This document shows positions 28,316-34,912 of a stretch of 34,912 nucleotides of DNA, one piece after another; within the stretch, counting starts at the first letter, position 1; each line of letters begins with the position of its first letter. This DNA is from an uncultured Bacteroidales bacterium (lineage in GTDB: Bacteria; Bacteroidota; Bacteroidia; Bacteroidales; WCHB1-69): contig CAMJXE010000026.1 in the NCBI GenBank assembly GCA_946409645.1, forward strand, positions 1 to 34,912, read 5' to 3'. Below the pieces are notes generated by a model. The model made no database searches. It had not been told where the DNA came from and saw only the letters and a program-made list of their open reading frames with translations. The position numbers and the translations under genes were made by a program.

Positions 28316-29926
28316 CTATTTGTACAGGAACCGTTTGATCGACCTCTTGGGGGTCTTCTCAAACTCGTCCTTTTTGAGCTCGATGTTGAAGATCTGGGCG
28401 TATTTGGGGAGTTTCTCGTTGAGTCTCTTGAGGTTCTCTTTCATCAGTTCGTGGATGGTTTGGCGGAAACGGAGCTCGCCTTCGTAGTCGGGGAAGACGA
28501 GGGCGATGAGCTTCCCTTCGCGCTCCACCACAACGGATTCGACCACGCCTTCCATGTCGTTGAGCTTGCCTTCTATCTCTTCGGGGTAGATGTTTTGTCC
28601 GGAAGCACCCAAGATCATGGTCTTGTTGCGGCCCTTGATGAAGATGTTCTGTTTCTTGTCGATGAGGCCGAGGTCGCCGGTGCGCATCCAGCCGTCGTCG
28701 GTGAAGGTGGCGCGGGTGGCTTCGTCGTTCTTGTAGTAGCCCATCATCACGTGATCGCCACGAACGAGAATCTCTCCAACTTCGTTGTAAGGGTCTTTCG
28801 AGTCGATACGGATTTCGTTTCGGGGGAGGACGTGCCCGGCAGAGCGGGGCACGAACTCGTGTACGTAACAACCGCCAATCAGCGGACCGCATTCGGTCAT
28901 TCCATAGCCCACAATGAGCGGGAATTTGACATCCAACAGTAGCTTCTCTACATCAGGGTTGATGGCTGCACCGCCCACGATGAAGTATTTGAGCTGACCG
29001 CCGAAAGCCTTCATCAACTTTTTGTTGATGGTGTTCACGACAAATTTGCGTATCACCGGGATCTTAGTGAGTCGCTTCACGGCCGGTTTCTCCAACACTG
29101 GCATCACCGCGCGCTTGCAGATTTTCTCGATGACGAGCGGTACGGTAACGATAATGTAGGGTTTCACGTCTGCGAAGGCCTTCATCAGCAGCGTCGGGGT
29201 GGGGGATTTGGTCAGGAAGTGGATGTGGCAGCCGTCGGCGAGCGGATAGAGGAATTCCGCCAGCTGCCCGTACATGTGCGCCAGGGGCAGCATGGATACA
29301 ACGTTCTGACGGCCTCCCGGGGGCAGAAATTGCAAGCCCGTTTCAATGTTGGAGGAGAGGCTGCGGTAGGAGAGCATCACTCCCTTCGGATCTCCAGTGG
29401 AGCCGGAAGTGTAGTTGATGAGCAGCAGGTCGTCAAGGCCGCGCACGGTGAAGACGTGGTTGTTCTGCGGTATGTGAAGCGGTTCGCGTGAAATTTCCAC
29501 GCCCTTGCGCTTCGTGTCAATGATGGAGAAATCGGTGAGGGAGACAATGGCCTCTAAGTTAGGCATCTGGTCGGCGTTCATGTTTTTCCAGACATACGGA
29601 CCCACGATTAGTATCCGCGCTTCGGAATGGTTGATGAGTGCCTCGATGTCTTCGCCGGAGAACTCATGCAACACGGAGACGATGACCGCGCCATAGGAGG
29701 CGATGGCGAGGTAGGAGATGGCCCACTTGGCGCAGTTGCGGCCGCAAAGCGCGACCTTGTCGCCCTGACGGATGCCCATCTCTTTGAAATAGTTACGCAA
29801 TCGCGCCACCTCTTCAGCCACTTCGCGGAACGTATAGTCGTCAGTACCGTTGTAGTCTGTCAGTGCTGGCTCGTTCCAGTATTTCGGAAAAATCTCATTG
29901 TAATATTCAAAAAGATGTTTGGTCAT
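28316..29926 (-). CDS. Long-chain fatty acid-CoA ligase (AMP-binding enzyme)
   Basis: A 536-residue member of the adenylate-forming superfamily that activates a carboxylic acid to its CoA ester. Core motifs in order: YTSGSTGDPKG (P-loop, A3) near residue 175, the long-chain-type YFIVGGAAINPDVEKLL, VGYGMTECGP (A5), DDGWMRTGDLG (A7), IKGRNKTMILGASGQNIYPEEIE (A8) and the catalytic lysine region KTPKRSIKRFLY (A10) at the end. A compact length and the lid motif GASGQNIYPEE fit the Bacteroidetes long-chain acyl-CoA synthetases; the chain length is not readable. There is no signal peptide. A TATTTTTG box lies 53 nt upstream, right after the DUF6029 gene. Confidence 0.92.
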   Translation of the reverse strand: MTKHLFEYYNEIFPKYWNEPALTDYNGTDDYTFREVAEEVARLRNYFKEMGIRQGDKVALCGRNCAKWAISYLAIASYGAVIVSVLHEFSGEDIEALINHSEARILIVGPYVWKNMNADQMPNLEAIVSLTDFSIIDTKRKGVEISREPLHIPQNNHVFTVRGLDDLLLINYTSGSTGDPKGVMLSYRSLSSNIETGLQFLPPGGRQNVVSMLPLAHMYGQLAEFLYPLADGCHIHFLTKSPTPTLLMKAFADVKPYIIVTVPLVIEKICKRAVMPVLEKPAVKRLTKIPVIRKFVVNTINKKLMKAFGGQLKYFIVGGAAINPDVEKLLLDVKFPLIVGYGMTECGPLIGGCYVHEFVPRSAGHVLPRNEIRIDSKDPYNEVGEILVRGDHVMMGYYKNDEATRATFTDDGWMRTGDLGLIDKKQNIFIKGRNKTMILGASGQNIYPEEIEGKLNDMEGVVESVVVEREGKLIALVFPDYEGELRFRQTIHELMKENLKRLNEKLPKYAQIFNIELKKDEFEKTPKRSIKRFLYK

Positions 29927-29978
29927 TTATATGATAATCAGTAGGTTAAAATGGTTTTGACGATTTTTAACACAATGG

Positions 29979-29986
29979 CAAAAATA
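29979..29986 (-). promoter_or_regulatory. Bacteroidetes -7 box, acyl-CoA ligase gene
   Basis: Reads TATTTTTG then CCATTG on the minus strand, four bases after the stop of the upstream DUF6029 gene; the -33 region would be inside that gene. Confidence 0.6.
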
Positions 29987-29989
29987 CAA

Positions 29990-31720
29990 TTAGAATGATG
30001 TCGTCACCGACAAACCGCAACCGAACGATGCGGGCACGGCGCGGCAGACACCGCCGACGCAGAGGATTCCCTCCTTGGTCTTGCCGAAGTTCACGGCGAT
30101 TCGCGTGGTGTTCCACACGTAGGCGCAGGAGATGTTGTAGTAGTGAACCTTGTGGCTATCGATCGGGTTGCCATAGTTCCACTCGTCACCGATGGAGAAG
30201 AACCAGCTCGGACTGATGGAGTACTCCAACATGGCGTAGGCGGAACTACCCTCGTCGTCCTTCGTATAGAGATGCTGCAGTTCGAGACGCAGCGCGTGCT
30301 TCGGGGTAATCTTGTAAGAGAGGTCGGAGGCGACCAAATGTCCGCGCATCATGCCTTCGTGACCTTGTAAAATCTCCAAGTTGTAAGTGATGTAGTTGTA
30401 AGCCAAGATCCATTTCCATCTTTTGTCGTTAAAGCGGTGGCTGATTTCAAGTCCGATGTCCTGATACAACAGGTCGGGACCGAACTTGAAGAACGAAGAG
30501 GTATAACCCATGGTGCCGAAGGGCGTTCCGTTGTCGATGGCCTCTTGCACAGGCACTTGGTCGGTGTTGTGGAAACGGGAGTAGTTGAAGGTGAGGTCAG
30601 TGCCGTACTTGCCGCCGAGCACACTCTTCTTGGGAATCTGGTAGTTGACCTGCAATTGGGCGCCGATCTGGCTGTTGGGTTGGCTGGCATAGCTGTAGTC
30701 GCCAATCAGCTGGTAGGAGTACTGCCTGTTAATCGCTGGGATGCAGTTGATCATCAGCTCGGAATTGAGGTTCATCCAGCGCTGGGAGCGGTACTCCATG
30801 TTGTCGGCACGGATAAACGAAGCAGCGATACCGAAGCCTTTCATGGCGTAAGTGGCTGACATAAAGAGTGCGTCGCCGGGCTTATAGATGAATCCGTTGG
30901 AAATGTTAGGGTCGTTCATCTTGCGGGCATATTCAGCGTCGAAGCGGAAACCTTCATAGCCGAAAGTACCGCGAACCGCCCAAGTGGCCACATTTTCAGG
31001 CAACTTGTCGGCAGGAATGTAAGCCTCGGAGAGCTCACCAGTGCTGTCACTGATGGAAAAATAGACATCTTGGTCGGATTTCTCGAACTTACTCACCAAA
31101 TTGGCTCCCACGCGTGCGATAAAGCCCTTTTCTTGCATTTTCGGGAACATCTCGCCGAAGGAGAACTCCACATCGGCACCGCGCACATAGTCCTTGCGGC
31201 CTAAATAAGGCTCGAAGTTGTCGCGTTCGATGCCCCATACCCCTTTGATGTAGATACCCTTGTAAGGAGTGAGCTTGATGCGCGCACCGAGCAAACTGTT
31301 GTCGATGCCCAATTGTCGGTCTTCGTAAGCTCTGAGTGTCAGTCCGTTACCGAACTGCTCGTAATAGTTGCCCGCCGTCACCGAGATGAACTTGTTGGTA
31401 TAGTCGGCGAAAAAGTATTTGATGCCCTGACCCTGATAGCCGATCTTTTCGAAGTCGATGAGCGGGAACATGTAGAACTCATAGCGGGCACCGGCAGAGA
31501 AACCTCCGTTGGTATATAGAATGTTCAGGAAAGCGTTGCCGCGCACTTTCGAATCTACCGGTTCCGCCCCGATGATGGAATCGGGGATATAGTACATGCC
31601 GTTGAATCCGAAGTCACCGCTGACACGGCTGTTGCCAAATTGATGTTGTGCGCTCGCCACATAACCGCACATAAAGAGCGCAGAAGCGAGCAGTAGTCGC
31701 TTTATAGATTTGAAAACCAT
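29990..31720 (-). CDS. DUF6029-type outer-membrane beta-barrel protein
   Basis: A 576-residue exported protein with a signal peptide ending near YVASAQ. The rest is alternating beta strands rich in aromatic residues and ends in SVTTSF, a terminal Phe typical of outer-membrane barrels. The block NYYEQFGNGLTLRAYEDRQLGIDNSLLGARIKL-like (from about residue 118) is the most conserved part of the Bacteroidetes family DUF6029. Function is unknown; a porin or surface role is only inferred from the barrel. It is the last gene of a close minus-strand series, 21 nt after the TlpA-like gene. The cysteines CVGGVC and CGCG-like near the C-terminus are unusual for a barrel and might meet the thioredoxins encoded just upstream. 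Confidence 0.8.
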   Translation of the reverse strand: MVFKSIKRLLLASALFMCGYVASAQHQFGNSRVSGDFGFNGMYYIPDSIIGAEPVDSKVRGNAFLNILYTNGGFSAGARYEFYMFPLIDFEKIGYQGQGIKYFFADYTNKFISVTAGNYYEQFGNGLTLRAYEDRQLGIDNSLLGARIKLTPYKGIYIKGVWGIERDNFEPYLGRKDYVRGADVEFSFGEMFPKMQEKGFIARVGANLVSKFEKSDQDVYFSISDSTGELSEAYIPADKLPENVATWAVRGTFGYEGFRFDAEYARKMNDPNISNGFIYKPGDALFMSATYAMKGFGIAASFIRADNMEYRSQRWMNLNSELMINCIPAINRQYSYQLIGDYSYASQPNSQIGAQLQVNYQIPKKSVLGGKYGTDLTFNYSRFHNTDQVPVQEAIDNGTPFGTMGYTSSFFKFGPDLLYQDIGLEISHRFNDKRWKWILAYNYITYNLEILQGHEGMMRGHLVASDLSYKITPKHALRLELQHLYTKDDEGSSAYAMLEYSISPSWFFSIGDEWNYGNPIDSHKVHYYNISCAYVWNTTRIAVNFGKTKEGILCVGGVCRAVPASFGCGLSVTTSF

Positions 31721-31741
31721 ATAGTTATATTATATTGAATA

Positions 31742-32254
31742 TTACTTTTTGACTAAAGATTTGATGACTTCATAGACCTCTTCTTCACTGCCGGGAGCGT
31801 AGGATGTGTGTTGCCATACAATCTCTCCATCTCCGTTCAGGATGCACATATAAGGCACATCGTTGACGTTCATGGCGCGTTTGAAGTCGGAATTAACATC
31901 CAATAACACAGTATATTCCCAGTTTTTGCCTTTCACAAACGGTGCCACACGAGCACTGGTCTTCGCATCGTCAATGGATACAGCATATAACTTCACACCG
32001 GTTTCTTCCACCCAATCTTCGTATTCGTCGGCGATAGCCAAAAGTTCGGCGATACAGGGTTTGCACCAGGTGGCCCAAAGGCTGATGATGATGGGCTTGC
32101 CGTCGTTCTGGATGTCTGTGGTGTTGAACGGATTGCCGTTCAAATCCTGAATCTCCACTGCGGGTAACTTCGCAAGGTGCTTGTCCTTGGTTTCTTGTGC
32201 GAAAACATTGATACTGAGTATCATACAGATAATAACGATGATGTTTTTTTTCAT
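31742..32254 (-). CDS. TlpA-family periplasmic thioredoxin
   Basis: A 170-residue protein with a signal peptide (MKKNIIVIICMILSINVFAQ) and a single AhpC/TSA-thioredoxin-like domain. The redox motif WCKPC is in SLWATWCKPCIAEL near residue 65, and the cis-Pro loop is NDVPYMCILNGDG. It probably reduces or resolves disulfides of envelope proteins. It lies between a larger thioredoxin-like gene (15 nt) and the DUF6029 barrel gene (21 nt) in the same direction, so an operon is likely. Confidence 0.92.
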   Translation of the reverse strand: MKKNIIVIICMILSINVFAQETKDKHLAKLPAVEIQDLNGNPFNTTDIQNDGKPIIISLWATWCKPCIAELLAIADEYEDWVEETGVKLYAVSIDDAKTSARVAPFVKGKNWEYTVLLDVNSDFKRAMNVNDVPYMCILNGDGEIVWQHTSYAPGSEEEVYEVIKSLVKK

Positions 32255-32269
32255 ATTCTTGTGATTTTA

Positions 32270-33724
32270 TTATTTATTTCTATTTTGAAACAGCGGATTA
32301 TGATTTTCTTCGGTTTGTTCTGGGAAGCGAATTTGCAGATATTCGGGCAAACCTTGTTCAGGAGCTGGAGGGAAACGCATCATCAAAGTGCCGTCGCTGC
32401 CGAAAAAGAGATGATCGGGCAGCGTCTCCACCCCTTGGAGCAACAGCCAGTCATACTGCTCGTCAAAGTAGAGTATCGGCCAGCTGAACAGCTTCCCGTA
32501 TTGCTTAACGAAAGCCTGATAGGTGCGTTTTTCCGGATCGACACACAAGCTCAAGAATTGCACCCGTCCTTCATATTTCTTCTGTAGTTCATTGATAATC
32601 ATCATCTCTCTAACGCAATTGATACAGTCCGTCTGGAAAATTTGTAAATAGACAGGTGTTCCCTCATATTGTTTAAGGTGGGTCTTATGCCCTTTTTCGT
32701 CCAAGAAGGTGACCTCTTTCGCGACGAGTTGTTTCTTCTGAATAGTATTTAATTTACTGTTAATCAGCTTGATATGTTTTTCAAAAGAAGAAGTTTGGCG
32801 AATATACTCCAAGAGTTTGATTGTATTATGGTAATCAAACTCTTTGTTGTCTAAAAATGAGATTAAATTCTTGATAATCACCAATTCACGCAGACGGGCG
32901 TTGGTCAACTTGGGGTCGCGGCCGATTTCATTGAACAGCGTGGGGTAGTCGGGTGTCTCGTTGATGGTGCGGCTCAATAGCTCTTTGCTGATATGAGGGG
33001 AATAGTAAAGATAACCTTCATAATACTGATTAAAGAGCGACATATATGCCGGATTGTTATAAAGAATGTAGTCGTTGTCAAAATATTTTTCATAGATGAA
33101 AACCGGTTTTTTCCGGTATTGCAACAGGTCGATTTCCCCCATCATGTAATAGCCATACGATTGATAGAAATTCGTTGGAATATATTGAAAATCAAAATGT
33201 TCGCCGATGATGTTACGTACGGTGTCGAAGATGTTGACGCTGTCGGGCGAACCATAGATCATCGGGAAGGCATAATTGTCGGTGACTTGGTTGAAGTATT
33301 TCGAGAAACGGTTGATTTTGAAGTTAAGGTCGTCGGTGTCTTTTTGGGCGTTCTCAATCTGGAGGAATCCGCCGTATTTTTCTGGGTTAATGGTTTGATA
33401 CAGAACAGAATCCATTGTGATGGTGAAGTTGTAGCTGTTGGATGGCACGATGAAGAATTCCGCCTTGGAGGTGCGAATGGCCAACTGTGCCAACTCGATG
33501 TCGTGAGTCTTGTATTTCAGGGTGAAATGACCGTTCTTGTCGATGATGTCGGTGGTGGCAACCTCGGCGATCCCGTTCAGAAGGTCGTGGAAGACCAACA
33601 GCCGAATCTCCTCTCCGGCAGCGAAGGTGGCAGTGCCGGTGATGGTGACGGGTGTCTGCGCATATCCTGCGGTGGACAACCAGACTCCGATCAGGAGGAT
33701 GATATGACGGATACTTTTGCTCAT
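32270..33724 (-). CDS. Exported thioredoxin-like protein with large N-terminal domain
   Basis: A 484-residue protein with a signal peptide ending near STAGYAQ. Residues about 25-110 resemble the beta domain (DUF4369-like) often found before Bacteroidetes TlpA domains. A mostly helical middle of about 220 residues, rich in Tyr, Asn and Phe, is not recognised. Residues about 340-470 are thioredoxin-like, with the motif DCINC in FQTDCINCVREM and a VETLPDHLFFGSDG cis-Pro loop. DCINC instead of WCxxC suggests a divergent redox site. The start codon directly follows the coaD stop (TAAATG), so translation is probably coupled. I infer a periplasmic redox role with the neighbouring TlpA. Confidence 0.82.
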   Translation of the reverse strand: MSKSIRHIILLIGVWLSTAGYAQTPVTITGTATFAAGEEIRLLVFHDLLNGIAEVATTDIIDKNGHFTLKYKTHDIELAQLAIRTSKAEFFIVPSNSYNFTITMDSVLYQTINPEKYGGFLQIENAQKDTDDLNFKINRFSKYFNQVTDNYAFPMIYGSPDSVNIFDTVRNIIGEHFDFQYIPTNFYQSYGYYMMGEIDLLQYRKKPVFIYEKYFDNDYILYNNPAYMSLFNQYYEGYLYYSPHISKELLSRTINETPDYPTLFNEIGRDPKLTNARLRELVIIKNLISFLDNKEFDYHNTIKLLEYIRQTSSFEKHIKLINSKLNTIQKKQLVAKEVTFLDEKGHKTHLKQYEGTPVYLQIFQTDCINCVREMMIINELQKKYEGRVQFLSLCVDPEKRTYQAFVKQYGKLFSWPILYFDEQYDWLLLQGVETLPDHLFFGSDGTLMMRFPPAPEQGLPEYLQIRFPEQTEENHNPLFQNRNK

Positions 33725-34192
33725 TTACGGTTGACGGTCAGGGAGTTTGTAAGAGAGATAGGGGGAATAGTCTGCACCGAGCGACCAGAGTTCACGCACC
33801 AACGAGGAGGATACTATCTGCCATTGCGGAGACGCAAGGAAGAGCACTGTTTCCACTTCGGGGTTGAGTTGTCGGTTTACTTCAGCCATAGTCTGTTCGT
33901 TCATGAAATCCTGTGCGTTGCGTACGCCTCTGATGAGGTGTCGGGCGTTCGCTTTGCGGCAGTAATCGACTGTGAGCCCGGTATAAGCGACCACTTCCAC
34001 CTGAGGGCAGTCGGCATACAATTTTTGAATCCATTGCATACGCTGTTCCAAGGTAAACGCGTCTTTTTTGTTGATATTGTGTCCGATGGCGACAATGATT
34101 TTGTCGAATAGAGGAAGTGCTTGAGTGACAATATCTTCATGCCCTTTTGTAAAGGGACAGAACGAACCGGCATAAACAGCGATTTTTGCCAT
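33725..34192 (-). CDS. coaD: Pantetheine-phosphate adenylyltransferase
   Basis: CoaD makes dephospho-CoA from 4'-phosphopantetheine and ATP. The 155 residues match the family in full: N-terminal GSFCPFTKGH (residues 9-18, the T/HxGH ATP site), INKKDAFTLEQRM, a TVDYCRKANARHLIRGVRNAQDF stretch with the RG substrate motif, and VSSSLVREL near the end. The first motif usually reads GTFDPxTxGH; here C12 replaces the Asp, which is unusual. It starts 2 nt after the tsaC stop and ends directly at the next start codon, a tight operon. Confidence 0.95.
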   Translation of the reverse strand: MAKIAVYAGSFCPFTKGHEDIVTQALPLFDKIIVAIGHNINKKDAFTLEQRMQWIQKLYADCPQVEVVAYTGLTVDYCRKANARHLIRGVRNAQDFMNEQTMAEVNRQLNPEVETVLFLASPQWQIVSSSLVRELWSLGADYSPYLSYKLPDRQP

Positions 34193-34194
34193 GG

Positions 34195-34758
34195 TCAGTC
34201 GCGGATAATGGTGAAGTTATAGTCGTCGAGGAATTTGATGACCCGCGAGGGTTTGAAGTCGGTGGAGGTGGCGAGGTCGGGTGAGACCACGTAGTCCATT
34301 TGGGAAATCACCTGTTGGGAGATATGGTCGTATGTTTGCGGGGTGGGTTCTCCGGCGATGTTGGCGGAAGTGGAGATGAGCGGGCGGCCGAGGCTGCGGA
34401 TCACCCGACGGCAGAACTCGTGCTGAACAATGCGGATCGCGATCGTGCCGTCCTCGTGAATCAATTTCTCTGGCAGGTTGTAGGCCGTCTGATAGATGAA
34501 CGTGGTGGGACGAGTGACATGCGAGAGCAAATCCCACGCGATGAGTGGAATCTTCTTCACATACATGGGCAGCCGCTGAATCGAATCCAGCAGGATAATC
34601 ATGCTCTTTTTCTCATTGCGCTGCTTGATGCGGTAGATGCGCATCAACGCTTCTTCACACGTGGCATCGCACCCGATACCCCACACTGTATCAGTAGGAT
34701 ACAAAATCACTTTGCCCTCTTTCAACAGCGAAACACATTTTTCAATTTCCACTTCCAT
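34195..34758 (-). CDS. tsaC: L-threonylcarbamoyladenylate synthase (TsaC/Sua5 short form)
   Basis: The enzyme makes threonylcarbamoyl-AMP from threonine, bicarbonate and ATP, the first step of t6A formation whose last step uses TsaD (4438-5442). I take the ATG at 34758 (MEVEIEKCVSLL, 187 residues), since the alternative at 34779 lies within the -7 box. Motifs are KVILYPTDTVWGIGCDA, IKQRNEKKSMIILL (KxRxxxKS-type) and RPLISTSANIAGEPTP. There is no C-terminal Sua5 domain. It appears to be the first gene of the minus-strand series tsaC-coaD-thioredoxin-like-TlpA-DUF6029. Confidence 0.95.
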   Translation of the reverse strand: MEVEIEKCVSLLKEGKVILYPTDTVWGIGCDATCEEALMRIYRIKQRNEKKSMIILLDSIQRLPMYVKKIPLIAWDLLSHVTRPTTFIYQTAYNLPEKLIHEDGTIAIRIVQHEFCRRVIRSLGRPLISTSANIAGEPTPQTYDHISQQVISQMDYVVSPDLATSTDFKPSRVIKFLDDYNFTIIRD

Positions 34759-34776
34759 AACCGAAAAATTAAACTG

Positions 34777-34784
34777 CAAAAATA
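34777..34784 (-). promoter_or_regulatory. Bacteroidetes -7 box, tsaC operon
   Basis: Reads TATTTTTG then CAG on the minus strand, 18 nt before the tsaC ATG. A 12-bp perfect palindrome AGACTTAAGTCT at 34803-34814 sits where the -33 region would be. Confidence 0.65.
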
Positions 34785-34857
34785 CATTTTTTTCAAAATG
34801 TCAGACTTAAGTCTTTTTTGCGGAGATTGTTGCTCTTAAGGCAATGGGCAAAAGTGC

Positions 34858-34912
34858 GAGGGAAGAGGGAAGAGGGAAGAGGGAAGAGGGAAGAGGGAAG
34901 AGGGAAGAGGGA
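34858..34912 (+). repeat. Perfect heptamer array, unit GAGGGAA, cut by the window edge
   Basis: Nearly eight uninterrupted identical copies of GAGGGAA run to the last base. Unlike the other arrays there is no divergence between units. I see no gene in 34785-34912. Confidence 0.95.

Noticed and set aside
32993..34111. Open frame of 372 codons on the plus strand across the thioredoxin-like gene and coaD
   Set aside because: It runs across two well-supported genes on the other strand and has no recognisable domain.

Overview
The window is about 35 kb of a Bacteroidota chromosome, most likely an uncultured member of the Bacteroidales. The signs are promoters of the Bacteroidetes type (TAnnTTTG near -7, sometimes with TTG about 20 nt upstream), almost no Shine-Dalgarno sequences, two secreted proteins with type IX secretion C-terminal tails, an Omp28-like lipoprotein, a DUF6029 barrel, a DPP5-type S9 peptidase, a DUF5618 protein and the long CTC form of ribosomal protein L25. 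I cannot name a species.

Layout. 1-660: 3' end of gdhA with its terminator. 739-5442: rnz (minus) divergent from thiL-ispG-tsaD (plus). 5443-6042: gene-poor stretch with a decayed gene tail. 6043-9324: a DUF5618 gene and uvrA. 9456-14548: a 1409-residue GT3 glycogen synthase fused to a GT35 phosphorylase, then thiN. 14524-16164 (minus): agmatinase-family enzyme and a nucleosidase. 16287-19538 (plus): BatD-like protein, Omp28-like lipoprotein and a D-2-hydroxyacid dehydrogenase. 19688-21373 (minus): T9SS cargo. 21489-22254: no conventional gene, but a promoter, a long rod-shaped RNA ending in a T run (6S-like candidate), two tiny ORFs and more hairpins. 22302-26314: T9SS-tailed esterase, an orphan HicB-like regulator (minus) and dpp5. 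26447-29926: rplY, a four-helix-bundle S23 gene in a repeat-flanked module, msrC and an acyl-CoA ligase. 29990-34758 (minus): a tight run tsaC-coaD-thioredoxin-like-TlpA-DUF6029.

Functional threads. t6A tRNA modification is represented by both tsaC and tsaD, and thiamine diphosphate metabolism by thiL and thiN, in separate places. Glycogen synthesis and breakdown sit in one polypeptide. Envelope and redox functions cluster on the right. I see no phage, transposase, CRISPR array, tRNA or rRNA.

The most unusual layer is between the genes. (1) At least ten intergenic loci carry short tandem arrays with a fixed period of 7 nt (one of 8) but a different unit at each place, and many begin at the stop codon of the upstream gene. 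(2) Three copies of a multi-hairpin element share a loop core and a TTGAGCAGCC-type end while stem sequences change with pairing preserved. (3) Two 28-bp palindromes lie in frame inside thiN. (4) The S23 gene is bracketed by inverted octamer arrays, like a 23S rRNA intervening sequence but outside rRNA. (5) A 6S-like RNA candidate occupies the gene-free stretch near 21.5 kb.
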